Origin: Lacinutrix sp. Hel_I_90 | GTDB taxonomy: Bacteria; Bacteroidota; Bacteroidia; Flavobacteriales; Flavobacteriaceae | Reading direction: 5' to 3' | NCBI RefSeq assembly: GCF_000934685.1 | Contig: NZ_JYNQ01000001.1 | Coordinates: forward strand, 3,323,501 to 3,387,500 | DNA: 64,000 nt | Shown here: piece by piece, positions 9,290-17,951 of the stretch | How the letters are laid out: every line of letters begins with the position of its first letter | Numbering within the stretch: the first letter of the stretch is position 1 | Notes under the pieces: generated by a model | Told to the model about the DNA's origin: nothing | Seen by the model: only the letters and a program-made list of their open reading frames with translations | Database searches by the model: none | Translations under genes and position numbers: made by a program

Positions 9290-9781
9290 ATGGAAGAATT
9301 AATTAAAAACTTACCAAAGCTCGCCAAAGATAAGCATAAGGAAAACAAAACCTTTTTCACGAAGCTTAAAAAAAAGCCGCCAAAACAATTGGATTATATC
9401 ATGCAAGAACTGCATGAAGATGAGTTTAAGCACACAGATTGTTTGGCGTGTGCTAATTGCTGTAAGACTACGGGGCCTTTGTTTACAGATAAGGACGTTG
9501 CTCGTATTGCCAAACACTTCAAGATGAAAACACAGGCTTTTATCGACCAGTTTTTAAGAGTCGATGAAGATCGTGATTATGTATTACAAAGCGTGCCTTG
9601 TACGTTTTTAGGTGCCGATAATTATTGTTCAATCTATGAGGTAAGACCAAAGGCTTGTGCAGAATTCCCGCATACAGATCGTAAAAAGTTTCAGCAAATT
9701 TCTAATTTGACCCTAAAAAATGTAGCCATTTGTCCAGCAGCATTTAATATTGTTGAGAAGATGAAAGCGCGAATTAAGTAG
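9290..9781 (+). CDS. YkgJ-family cysteine-cluster protein
   Basis: A 163-residue cytoplasmic protein of the UPF0153/YkgJ family (putative zinc or iron chelating). The conserved cysteines are in CLACANCCKTTGP (about residues 49-61), CTFLGADNYCSIYEVRP and the later ACAEFPHTDR and CPAAF. The spacing CxxCxxCC then C...C is the family signature. Some members are thought to carry an Fe-S cluster. The start at 9290 (MEELIKNLPK) fits homologue length better than an upstream GTG at 9251. Function unknown. Confidence 0.8.
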   Translation: MEELIKNLPKLAKDKHKENKTFFTKLKKKPPKQLDYIMQELHEDEFKHTDCLACANCCKTTGPLFTDKDVARIAKHFKMKTQAFIDQFLRVDEDRDYVLQSVPCTFLGADNYCSIYEVRPKACAEFPHTDRKKFQQISNLTLKNVAICPAAFNIVEKMKARIK

Positions 9782-9866
9782 GTTGTATTTTAGTCTTCAA
9801 TTGTTAATCCTCAGCTTGAGGATAATTACTTAAGCGACTTTTAATTATCTTTACAAAAAGAAAGCT

Positions 9867-10706
9867 TTGGAATCATTATTAAATTATTTCGAAAATATCC
9901 CTACACTTCACAGAAGTCTACTTCTTGTTGGAGGGATTACTTTATTTTGGTTGCTTGAAGGTATTTTACCCTTATTCAGTTTTAATTATAATAAATGGAA
10001 ACACTCCTGGCCAAATTTCTTTTTTACTATAACCACAATTATTATCAATTTTGCCCTCGCCTTTTTGTTGCTAAAAACTGCTGATTGGGTTACAACAAAT
10101 GATTTTGGGATCATCAATTGGTTGCCAGACATGCCTTTAGGGTTATATGTTATTCTGGGCGTTTTGCTTTTAGATTTTATAGGGGCGTACTTGGCACATT
10201 ACACAGAGCATAAAATTGGTGTGTTATGGATGGTACATTTGGTGCACCACACAGATCATAATGTAGATACAACAACAGCAAACAGACATCATCCCTTAGA
10301 AAGTGTTATTCGTTTTATATTCACCTTAGCAGGTGTTTTTGTTATTGGGACTCCCATAGGTATTGTCATGCTTTATCAGTCTATGTCTTTAATTTTTACT
10401 CAATTAACACATGCCAACATTAAATTGCCAAAACGTGTCGATAAAATATTGAGTTACCTATTGGTTTCTCCAGACATGCATAAAATACACCACCATCATG
10501 TTTTGCCCTATACAGATTCAAATTATGGGAATATTTTCTCTATTTGGGACCGAATATTTGGAACGTTTACAACTCTGGATAGAACTAAAATTGTTTATGG
10601 TGTAGATACCTTTCCAAACGAAGCAGAAAATAGCAGTTTAAAACACTTGTTGAAGCAGCCCTTTCATAAATACCGGAAGCCAATTTCTAAAATTATAAAC
10701 AAATAA
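9867..10706 (+). CDS. Sterol desaturase / fatty acid hydroxylase family membrane protein
   Basis: A 279-residue integral membrane di-iron protein. Histidine boxes HYTEHK (about residues 111-116), HLVHHTDH (122-129) and HKIHHHH (208-214) match the fatty acid hydroxylase superfamily. Several hydrophobic helices surround them. The reaction is probably an O2-dependent hydroxylation of a lipid or carotenoid. The start is TTG (MESLLNYF) at 9867; no in-frame ATG lies nearby, and AAAGAAAG precedes it. An upstream TATCTTTA (9846-9853) may be the -7 element. A short palindrome CCTCAGCTTGAGG lies at 9809-9821 in the preceding gap. Confidence 0.8.
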   Translation: MESLLNYFENIPTLHRSLLLVGGITLFWLLEGILPLFSFNYNKWKHSWPNFFFTITTIIINFALAFLLLKTADWVTTNDFGIINWLPDMPLGLYVILGVLLLDFIGAYLAHYTEHKIGVLWMVHLVHHTDHNVDTTTANRHHPLESVIRFIFTLAGVFVIGTPIGIVMLYQSMSLIFTQLTHANIKLPKRVDKILSYLLVSPDMHKIHHHHVLPYTDSNYGNIFSIWDRIFGTFTTLDRTKIVYGVDTFPNEAENSSLKHLLKQPFHKYRKPISKIINK

Positions 10707-10768
10707 GAAACTTCTTTCTTTCTTTCTTTATTCATTACTTTTGCCGCCCTAATATAAATTTTTTTACA

Positions 10769-11995
10769 ATGAAGTATTATACGCTTTTCCTGTTTTTTGT
10801 GGCACTCAATAGTTACGCGCAAGACAATTTTATACAGGGAACTATTACAAAAAATGACAACTCAATGATAGTTGGAGAGATTAACTATCAAGATTGGAAA
10901 AAAATGCCAAATGAAATAGAGTTCAGAGTTGGTAGCACAGTTGCGGTTTTTAAACCGCAAGATATCAAAGCTTTTGAGGTTGAAAATGATAAATTTATTA
11001 GTAGATTAGTAACTATTGATGTAACAGAGCAAAAATTACAGAAATTAAATAAAACGACTGAAATTAAGTTTGAAGACAAAACAGTTTTTCTAAATGTTTT
11101 AGCAGAAGGGGACGTTAATTTGTATGAATACTATGATAACAGAACTCATTATTTTGCTGAAAATGATTCTCATTTTATGGAACTTATTAATAGAATAACT
11201 ATAGGCGATAATAATAGTGACATCTATGAAAATAAAAAGTACATTGGTCAATTGCGGGTTTTTTTAAATGCATGTCCGTCAGTTAAAGTTAAGTCATCGC
11301 TTGATTATAAAAGAAAAGAATTAGCGGCATTAGTAAATGCATACAATATTTGCTTGTCTAGTAAGAATGATAAGGCAGTCTATAGTAAAAACCTACAAGC
11401 AAAAACAAGTTATTTCTATGTTACTGGAGGTATAAGTTTCTCTTCTTTAACTTTAAGTTCTCCAGCAAATACAATTCAATATTTTGAAGGAAGCCAATGC
11501 GTTTCTCCTAATTTAGGACTGGCTTATGAATTTGCATTTACAAAAAACAGACAAAAATGGTCATTGTATAGCGAGTTGCTTTACAGTTCTTTTAAATCCA
11601 CTGAAACTAGTGAAGAAAGTAATTCCTTTAGAAGTTATAATCCTTTAAAAATGGATTTTAAAACGGTAGACCTCTCGCTGCTATTTAGATATAAATTTAA
11701 CAAAGATAATCAAGTAGTTACGCCATTTTTAAACCTGGGTCTCGGTAGAAGTTTTGTGGTTAGTCAAAATAACACAATAACTGAAAACGACCTGTTCGAC
11801 CCTTCTAGAACCAAAGACATACCATTCGAAATTAATTCTGCAAACTTTGTTTTTTCTGTTGGTGGAGGTGCTGATTACAAAAAGCTGGGTTTTGAAATAA
11901 GATATACCGTTAGTGATAAATTAACAAAAGAAGTTAGTGATTCAAGTAATACGCTTTCAAATCTCAGACTATTGGTAAGCTACAGACTTAAATAG
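10769..11995 (+). CDS. Exported protein with C-terminal outer-membrane barrel
   Basis: A 408-residue protein with a signal peptide (MKYYTLFLFFVALNSYAQ). The N-terminal half (20-190) starts with a small domain of the type GTITKNDNSMIVGEINYQDW, seen in many Bacteroidota proteins of unknown role. The C-terminal half (from about SYFYVTGGISFSSL) has alternating strands like an 8- to 10-stranded PorT-type barrel and ends in LLVSYRLK. I do not recognise a specific family. It stands alone between the hydroxylase gene and a 277-bp gap. Confidence 0.6.
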   Translation: MKYYTLFLFFVALNSYAQDNFIQGTITKNDNSMIVGEINYQDWKKMPNEIEFRVGSTVAVFKPQDIKAFEVENDKFISRLVTIDVTEQKLQKLNKTTEIKFEDKTVFLNVLAEGDVNLYEYYDNRTHYFAENDSHFMELINRITIGDNNSDIYENKKYIGQLRVFLNACPSVKVKSSLDYKRKELAALVNAYNICLSSKNDKAVYSKNLQAKTSYFYVTGGISFSSLTLSSPANTIQYFEGSQCVSPNLGLAYEFAFTKNRQKWSLYSELLYSSFKSTETSEESNSFRSYNPLKMDFKTVDLSLLFRYKFNKDNQVVTPFLNLGLGRSFVVSQNNTITENDLFDPSRTKDIPFEINSANFVFSVGGGADYKKLGFEIRYTVSDKLTKEVSDSSNTLSNLRLLVSYRLK

Positions 11996-12272
11996 GTATT
12001 AACTGAGTGCCCCAATATTAATACTGAGGGTAAACCCCCGATAGAATAGTTGCTTTTGTTTCACACATTCTTTGATATCCACTGTTTTTAAGACTGAGCA
12101 CATGTATTAACATCGCTTGTGGTATTTTGACGATTATTTTAGTGATTTCCATTATTTTTCATTAAATTATAATTTAAATGTGTTGAAATTAGTTGGTAGA
12201 ACATGATACTTTTTGCAGTTCAGTAATAATTGATTTTTAGCATCCTAAAATTGATGAGAATCATTTTTTCTT

Positions 12273-13028
12273 ATGAAGAATATAAAAAGCATTTGCTTCA
12301 TACTATTTGCTTTAACAATAAGTTTGACTGGAAATAGTCAACAAACCCCCATAACTATCATTGAAAAGAATGTACATGATGATGCCATTGGATTGGAGCA
12401 GTATTTAAATCCGACCTCAGATACATTATTCCTTAAAAGTGAAACTGATATTTTAAAAGTCACCTTTTTAAATCATAATGAAAAAGGCTCTAAAATTATA
12501 GAGATAGGGAGTAGGGAGGTGAAAATTCCATTGTATCATTTTAAAACAGGACGCTATACGATCGCCGTATACACCGATGATAAAATTATTGCCATAGGAG
12601 CCAATCGTCTTAGTGATATTTCATTGCCTGAAGCGGATATTGCCGATTTAGAGGAAAGTATTTTGAGATCTAGTTTATCTGAACAAGAACAATTAGCTAG
12701 AAATATTAAACCCATAGAAAAGAAAAAGCAAACAACACAGGGAATTCCCATTGATAATAAAAAATCAAAAAATGCTATTGCCTTGGAGAATATGGAATGG
12801 ACTCGAATACAAAGAAATGCCGCTAAAAATAGTAAGATGCCACCAGAAATAGAAAACCAAACCACAGCTTCAAACAAAAATAAAGAGGTTAAGGAAGGCG
12901 CTTCAAATACGGTTAAAACAGAAACTTACAATCTTTCTGAAATTCCTAAAAAAAACAGAATAAGACAGTCTCGAAAAGAGTATAGAGAAAGTCATCTTCG
13001 TCCAAACGGAACAAAATACGACGACTAA
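12273..13028 (+). CDS. Exported protein of unknown function
   Basis: A 251-residue protein with a signal peptide (MKNIKSICFILFALTISLTGNSQ). A beta-rich N-terminal part (about 25-125) ends in YTIAVYTDDKIIAIGANRL and is followed by a polar, Lys/Asn-rich, probably disordered tail (130-251). The N-terminal segment resembles small secretion-related adhesive domains only loosely. Its stop codon overlaps the stop codon of the NamZ-like gene on the other strand by 4 bp, with no terminator between. The 277-bp gap before it shows no clear structure. Confidence 0.55.
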   Translation: MKNIKSICFILFALTISLTGNSQQTPITIIEKNVHDDAIGLEQYLNPTSDTLFLKSETDILKVTFLNHNEKGSKIIEIGSREVKIPLYHFKTGRYTIAVYTDDKIIAIGANRLSDISLPEADIADLEESILRSSLSEQEQLARNIKPIEKKKQTTQGIPIDNKKSKNAIALENMEWTRIQRNAAKNSKMPPEIENQTTASNKNKEVKEGASNTVKTETYNLSEIPKKNRIRQSRKEYRESHLRPNGTKYDD

Positions 13029-14314
13029 TTGTAAAGTAAATAGGAAGTTCTCATTTTTATAAAATCATCCAAACCATCTTTCCAAGTGGCTTTTATTTGT
13101 TCCTCTGTCAGCCCATTCTCTATCTGTTCCTGTAATTTTTTTGTTCCTGCTAACTTGGTGAAAAAACCATTAGAAATAAAAAACTCAGACTGCTCTTTAG
13201 TGTTTTTATAAGCGTTTATTAGAAAACTTAAATCTAATGTTTTAAGCGGTGCGTGATTACTTAAATCATAGCCATTACAGATTTTATTTTCATGTTTTGG
13301 GTATTGCGCGCCCTCGTTGGGTTTTGGTACAAACGTAAAATCTGTTTTAGTTAGAAAAGGCGAGCCATAAATTTGAAATTGTAAAGCTGTACCGCGACCA
13401 ACACTTACGTTGGTGCCTTCGAAAAAACACAAACTAGGGTATAGGTTTATCGCTGTATCGTTTGGGAGATTAGGCGATGGTTTTATAGGTAATTGATAAG
13501 GGAGGTCTCGTGAATACTGTTTAACAGGAATAACTGTTAATGCACATTTTACACCATTTTCTAACCAGTGTTCACCATTAATCATCTGTGCGTATTCGCC
13601 AATAGTCATCCCGTGTACCACCGGTACAGGATGCATACCAACAAAACTTTGCTGTGCTTTCTCTAAAATGGGACCATCTACATAATGTCCGTTCGGGTTA
13701 GGCCTGTCTAGAACGATTAGCGGAATATTATGTTCTGCGCAAGCTTCCATAACATAGTGTAAAGACGAAATGTACGTGTAAAACCGAGCACCTACGTCTT
13801 GAATATCAAAAACCATCACATCTATATTCGCGAGTTGCGCTTTAGAAGGTTTTTTATTTTGTCCATAAAGCGAGATTATTGGTAAGCCTGTTTTAGTATC
13901 TATACCATCTTTTACTATTTCACCAGCATCAGCCATACCGCGAAAGCCGTGTTCTGGTGCAAATACTTTTTGAATAGCAATAGCTGATGATTTAAGTGAA
14001 TCTACAATATGAATGTAATGCTCATTTTTAGGGGCGTGCGACGTGGCAGCCGTCTTAAAGATAATACTCGTTTGATTGGCTACTACACCAACCCGTTTTC
14101 CTTTTAGCAAAGGCAAATACATCTCGGTTCGGTTTGCACCAATAACTAGAGTGTCACCATTATTAATAGACTTCAAAGGTAGCTCTTTAGATAGTTCAGT
14201 TTCAGGAGTCACTTTAAGCGTCTCGTTTTTATCTTTTAGTTTATTTGCTTTTCCGCAAGAAATTCCTAAAAAAAGAAATAATAAAACTGTATTTTTGACC
14301 AAAGTTAACCTCAT
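13025..14314 (-). CDS. namZ: NamZ-like exo-beta-N-acetylmuramidase (DUF1343) lipoprotein
   Basis: A 429-residue protein of the DUF1343 family, whose characterised member NamZ removes N-acetylmuramic acid from the non-reducing ends of peptidoglycan fragments. The N-terminus MRLTLVKNTVLLFLFLGISC is a lipoprotein signal, so it is probably membrane-anchored in the periplasm. Conserved family stretches are KRVGVVANQTSII, FAPEHGFRGMADAGE, ISLYGQNKKP, FDIQDVGARFYTYI, DRPNPNG and NVSVGRGTALQFQIYGSP. The ATG at 14314 gives the lipoprotein start. The gene is divergent from the permease gene with only 7 bp between start codons, so its promoter must lie inside the permease coding region. Confidence 0.85.
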   Translation of the reverse strand: MRLTLVKNTVLLFLFLGISCGKANKLKDKNETLKVTPETELSKELPLKSINNGDTLVIGANRTEMYLPLLKGKRVGVVANQTSIIFKTAATSHAPKNEHYIHIVDSLKSSAIAIQKVFAPEHGFRGMADAGEIVKDGIDTKTGLPIISLYGQNKKPSKAQLANIDVMVFDIQDVGARFYTYISSLHYVMEACAEHNIPLIVLDRPNPNGHYVDGPILEKAQQSFVGMHPVPVVHGMTIGEYAQMINGEHWLENGVKCALTVIPVKQYSRDLPYQLPIKPSPNLPNDTAINLYPSLCFFEGTNVSVGRGTALQFQIYGSPFLTKTDFTFVPKPNEGAQYPKHENKICNGYDLSNHAPLKTLDLSFLINAYKNTKEQSEFFISNGFFTKLAGTKKLQEQIENGLTEEQIKATWKDGLDDFIKMRTSYLLYN

Positions 14315-14321
14315 ATATAAT

Positions 14322-15560
14322 TTGAATTTCGAATACTTTATAGCTAAACGCATTATTGATAGTAAAGCGTATAAAAGTAGTATATCGGCACCAATAATAA
14401 AAATTGGAATCGTGGCTATTGCTTTAGGTATTATTGTTATGATGATTGCCATTGGAACAGGCATTGGTTTGCAACAAAAAATAAGAGATAAAGTAGTTGC
14501 TTTTAATGGGCATATTATTATAAACAATTACGACACCAATAATTCTCAGGAAAGTGAAAATCCAATTTCTACGAACCAAGAGTTCTATCCAGAGTTTAAA
14601 ACGGTTGAAGGGGTTAATCACATTCAGGCGGTAGCGACAAAAGGCGCAGTAGTAAGACTAGAAGAAACGGTAGAATATGTTGTTATTAAAGGTGTTGGCG
14701 CCGATTACAACTGGCAGTATTTTGAAGAGTTTTTAATAGATGGTAGGCTGCCAGATTATACTAAAACACTGAATGAAGATATTATCGTCTCTCAATATTT
14801 TGCCGAACGCTTACAGTTAAAAGTAGGGGATAATGTCAATACCTATTTTATTCAAGACGATTTAAATAAGGCACCACGTAGTCGTAACTTTATAATTGTT
14901 GGGATTTATAATTCAGGATTTAAGGAGTTTGATGAACTTTACGCTATTGGAGACATCAGACACATCCAACGCCTTAACAAGTGGGAAGACAACCAAATAG
15001 GACATTTTGAAGTTTTTATAGACGATTTTAACGCCTTAGAAACCAAAACCCAAGAAATTTTTAAAGTTACGCCGTCAGTATTAAACACCACCTCTGTAAA
15101 ACAGAAGTTCTACTCGGTATTCGAGTGGATTGGTATTTTCGATAAAAACATTATGGGTATCATTGGCATCATGATAATTGTGGCAGGTATTAATATGATT
15201 ACCGCATTGTTGGTGCTCATTCTTGAGCGCACCCAAATGATAGGTATTCTTAAGGCTTTAGGAAATAGTAATGTGAGTATTCGTAAAATTTTCGTGTATA
15301 ATGCGACGTATCTTATTATAGTAGGTCTATTTTGGGGAAACCTTATTGGTTTAGGCTTACTGCTGGCACAGAAATATTTTGGACTCTTAAGTTTTCCTAA
15401 TCCAGAGCAGTATTATATGAAAATTATACCAGTATATATTAGCTTGGATTACATCATTGCACTTAATGTAGGTACTTTCATTCTTTGTTTACTTATGTTA
15501 CTCATACCATCGTATATTATTACAAAAATATCACCGGTAAAAGCCATGCGTTTCGAGTAG
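14322..15560 (+). CDS. LolC/E-like ABC transporter permease (FtsX family)
   Basis: A 412-residue inner-membrane permease. The order is cytoplasmic start (NFEYFIAKRI), TM1 (about IGIVAIALGIIVMMIAIGTG), a periplasmic MacB-PCD domain (about 45-270) and three further TM helices in an FtsX domain (IMGIIGIMIIVAGINMITALL, YNATYLIIVGLFWGNLIGLG, ALNVGTFILCLLMLLIPSYI), ending in ITKISPVKAMRFE, a typical LolC/E ending. Length matches LolC/E (about 400-414). The start is TTG at 14322 because homologues begin MNFE; the frame is open upstream only because it overlaps the NamZ gene. Lipoprotein release or a related export role is likely. The ATPase partner is not adjacent. Confidence 0.8.
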   Translation: MNFEYFIAKRIIDSKAYKSSISAPIIKIGIVAIALGIIVMMIAIGTGIGLQQKIRDKVVAFNGHIIINNYDTNNSQESENPISTNQEFYPEFKTVEGVNHIQAVATKGAVVRLEETVEYVVIKGVGADYNWQYFEEFLIDGRLPDYTKTLNEDIIVSQYFAERLQLKVGDNVNTYFIQDDLNKAPRSRNFIIVGIYNSGFKEFDELYAIGDIRHIQRLNKWEDNQIGHFEVFIDDFNALETKTQEIFKVTPSVLNTTSVKQKFYSVFEWIGIFDKNIMGIIGIMIIVAGINMITALLVLILERTQMIGILKALGNSNVSIRKIFVYNATYLIIVGLFWGNLIGLGLLLAQKYFGLLSFPNPEQYYMKIIPVYISLDYIIALNVGTFILCLLMLLIPSYIITKISPVKAMRFE

Positions 15561-15580
15561 TATTTTTTATTTTATTATCT

Positions 15581-15656
15581 GGGCGTTCCCTAAAGGTCGC
15601 GTTTTCAGCTATATCTTTTGCGAAAAGCAAAAGGATGTCGCGCCAACCGCTAACGC
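15581..15656. repeat. Palindromic extragenic repeat
   Basis: A G+C-richer 76-bp palindrome in an A/T-rich gap. GCGTT (15583-15587) pairs with AACGC (15652-15656), CGCG (15598-15601) with CGCG (15639-15642), and the core ATCTTTTGC (15613-15621) with GCAAAAGGAT (15627-15636). From memory it closely resembles a dispersed repeat common in Flavobacteriaceae (GGGCGTTCCC...GCTATATC...GGAT...CTAACGC). The remainder of the 15561-15835 gap is plain A/T-rich sequence. Confidence 0.7.
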
Positions 15657-15808
15657 AAACCGAGAAATCAGTAATAAATAATTGATGTCATGAGTAAGCA
15701 CTTGCCTTTATTTAAAGGGAAGAAGCATTTAGTTTTTAGAAAAACTGAATTCATAAGGGGTTAAAATCAATTTAATAAATCTTTAGCAAATAAAAACATC
15801 CATTTCCA

Positions 15809-15816
15809 TACCTTTG
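15809..15816 (+). promoter_or_regulatory. Putative -7 element of the cysteine synthase gene
   Basis: TACCTTTG matches TAnnTTTG and lies 19 bp before the start codon. A TTTA at 15782-15785 is the only nearby -33 candidate, 23 bp upstream, a little farther than the usual 18-19. Confidence 0.5.
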
Positions 15817-15835
15817 CACAATCAAAAATTAAAAA

Positions 15836-16816
15836 ATGCAATACGCAAATAATATTCTAGAAACGATAGGCAATACACCCTTAGTAAAACTTAATAAACT
15901 AACTGCTGAACTGCCTTGTTTAGTACTCGCAAAATACGAAACATTTAACCCAGGGAACTCAGTAAAAGACCGTATGGCGGTTCAAATGATTGCGGATGCT
16001 GAAGCAGATGGCCGATTAAAACCAGGCGGAACCATTATAGAAGGCACCTCTGGGAATACAGGAATGGGATTAGCATTAGCAGCCATAGTTAAAGGCTACA
16101 AATGTATTTTCGTGATGGCAGATAAGCAGTCTAAAGAAAAAATAGATATTTTAAGAGCAGTAGGCGCAGAAGTTGTGGTTTGCCCAACTGCTGTAGAACC
16201 AACAGACCCAAGATCCTATTATTCGGTGTCAAAACGCTTAGGCGAAGAAATTCCAAACTCATGGTATGTAAACCAGTATGATAACCCTAGTAATACAAAA
16301 GCACACTATGAGAGTACAGGACCAGAAATTTGGAAACAAACCGAAGGTAAAATCACACACTTTGTAGTAGGTGTAGGAACAGGAGGTACTATTTCTGGTG
16401 TAGGTAAATATCTAAAAGAGCAAAATCCAGAGGTGAAAATTTGGGGTGTTGATACTTATGGCTCGGTATTTAAAAAATACCACGAAACTGGTATTTTCGA
16501 TGAAAAAGAAATTTATCCGTATGTGACTGAAGGCATTGGTGAAGATATTCTACCGCTTAATGTGAACTTTGATGTTATCGATGGTTTTGTTAAAGTAACC
16601 GATAAAGATGCTGCGGTTTACACCCAACGCTTAAGTAAAGAAGAAGGGATGTTTTTGGGTAACAGTGCAGGAGCAGCTATAAAAGGCGTATTACAATTAA
16701 AAGAACACTTTACAAAAGACGATGTTGTGGTGGTTTTATTTCACGATCACGGCAGTCGCTATGTAGGTAAAATGTTTAATGACGATTGGATGCGGAAAAT
16801 GGGTTATATCGAGTAG
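15836..16816 (+). CDS. cysM: PLP-dependent cysteine synthase family protein (CBS-core-like)
   Basis: A 326-residue PLP fold-type II beta-replacement enzyme of the cytoplasm. The PLP lysine is in NPGNSVKDRMA (about Lys43), the substrate loop is EGTSGNTG (about 69-76), and the phosphate-binding loop is GVGTGGTISG (about 178-187). It would make cysteine from O-acetylserine and sulfide. The central region (DPRSYYSVSK, NQYDNPSNTKAHYESTGPEI, EGIGEDILP) looks more like the catalytic core of cystathionine beta-synthase than like CysK, yet the regulatory CBS domains are absent. Serine sulfhydrase or CBS activity is therefore an open alternative, and the symbol is tentative. Confidence 0.8.
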   Translation: MQYANNILETIGNTPLVKLNKLTAELPCLVLAKYETFNPGNSVKDRMAVQMIADAEADGRLKPGGTIIEGTSGNTGMGLALAAIVKGYKCIFVMADKQSKEKIDILRAVGAEVVVCPTAVEPTDPRSYYSVSKRLGEEIPNSWYVNQYDNPSNTKAHYESTGPEIWKQTEGKITHFVVGVGTGGTISGVGKYLKEQNPEVKIWGVDTYGSVFKKYHETGIFDEKEIYPYVTEGIGEDILPLNVNFDVIDGFVKVTDKDAAVYTQRLSKEEGMFLGNSAGAAIKGVLQLKEHFTKDDVVVVLFHDHGSRYVGKMFNDDWMRKMGYIE

Positions 16817-16817
16817 A

Positions 16818-16851
16818 ATTGTCATTCCGAGGACGAAGGACGTGGCAATCT
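16818..16851. repeat. Short extragenic repeat (GTCATTCCGAGG type)
   Basis: The segment after the cysteine synthase stop reads TTGTCATTCCGAGGACGAAG and then GGCAATCTCAT. From memory this is a very common dispersed element of Bacteroidota genomes. It lies before the terminator and is probably a repeat remnant. Confidence 0.45.
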
Positions 16852-16881
16852 CATTCTAGTTTGAGTGAAAAAAAATTACAT

Positions 16882-16916
16882 AAAAAAAAGCACAGTTTTA
16901 AAACTGTGCTTTTTTA
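16882..16916. terminator. Bidirectional intrinsic terminator
   Basis: A perfect stem GCACAGTTTT / AAAACTGTGC is flanked by A7 and T6, so it can stop transcription on either strand. It ends the cysteine synthase transcript and could also serve the barrel gene on the minus strand. The rest of 16917-17030 shows no feature. Confidence 0.85.
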
Positions 16917-17030
16917 TGAGTAAATTGTTGGTTAATGGAGATGCTTTATACAAGTTAAAGATTAGACTTTACGCTAAATTGGTTTCTAATCTTATTGGTT
17001 CTTCCTTTTAACACATAATTTCAACCAAAA

Positions 17031-17774
17031 TTATAATTCAATACCTATTCCTAGGTTAATAGTAGTAGACTCTTTTTCATTCTTAAATGAAATTGAACCT
17101 ATTGTTGATTCAGAATCATTATTTTTTAATGCGTTAAGGTATTGGTTGACTTTTAAAAGTAAGAACCCCTTTGTTTTGTCTGAAAAGGAAACACTTTTTT
17201 TTAATTGTAAAAATGCTCCAAAACTTACTGAATTATATCTGTTTTTAATATCGTAGTCATAATTTTGAGAGATGCTGTTGTTAATTGAAGGGTTATTCGT
17301 TGGATTCTCTACATCAGTTAAAAAACCAGAGGAATCAATGCGCGATTCACCTTTTTCTTGAGCAGACAATAAAAAACTAGCAAAACCACCGATACCTAGT
17401 AGATACGAATTGTTTTTTCCTAGATGAAAATTGAGATTAATTGGAGTTTGAATTTGACTTACGTTTCTATTTCCTTCAAGTGTTACATTAGCATTTTTTT
17501 CTTCAATAGAAAATCGATCAAGATAAAAACCTAATCCAAAGTCAAGAGAGGTATTTCCATTCATCGAATAATGCAGGCTTGGCAAAATAAATGCTCCAAT
17601 ATTTAATGAAGATTTTATTTGAGGATTCCCATAGATATTGGAATCAGTCAGTTTACTTGTTTTAGGGACTGAAAACGTTGGTCCAAAAGACAATTGAAAA
17701 TTGATGTTTTCCTCTTGTGAATAGGTGTTAGTAAAAAAAAAGAGGGTCAATGTTAGTAAGATTGTTTGTTTCAT
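17031..17774 (-). CDS. Outer-membrane beta-barrel protein (PorT-like)
   Basis: A 247-residue exported protein with a signal peptide (MKQTILLTLTLFFFTNTYSQ). Alternating hydrophobic strands such as LGIGGFASFLLSA and SFGAFLQLKKSV, and the final strand STTINLGIGIEL, suggest an 8-stranded barrel of the PorT/outer-membrane-protein-beta-barrel type. A polar Asn/Ser-rich loop lies around residues 150-170. The ligand or partner is unknown. It is separated from the phosphotransferase gene by a 177-bp gap that probably holds its promoter. Confidence 0.6.
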   Translation of the reverse strand: MKQTILLTLTLFFFTNTYSQEENINFQLSFGPTFSVPKTSKLTDSNIYGNPQIKSSLNIGAFILPSLHYSMNGNTSLDFGLGFYLDRFSIEEKNANVTLEGNRNVSQIQTPINLNFHLGKNNSYLLGIGGFASFLLSAQEKGESRIDSSGFLTDVENPTNNPSINNSISQNYDYDIKNRYNSVSFGAFLQLKKSVSFSDKTKGFLLLKVNQYLNALKNNDSESTIGSISFKNEKESTTINLGIGIEL

Positions 17775-17951
17775 ATTTTGGGTTATTGTAGGTCAGTACA
17801 CTTCTGATATAAAATCGTTTTAAAGTTTTTAGTATAATTATTTAACGAAGAACGTTTAATTTTTATATAAAGTCAAGTTTAGAGTTTGAATCACTGGTCG
17901 ACGAAAAATAGTGAACAGAGCTAATAGTTTAATATAACCTATTGGAAGTTG

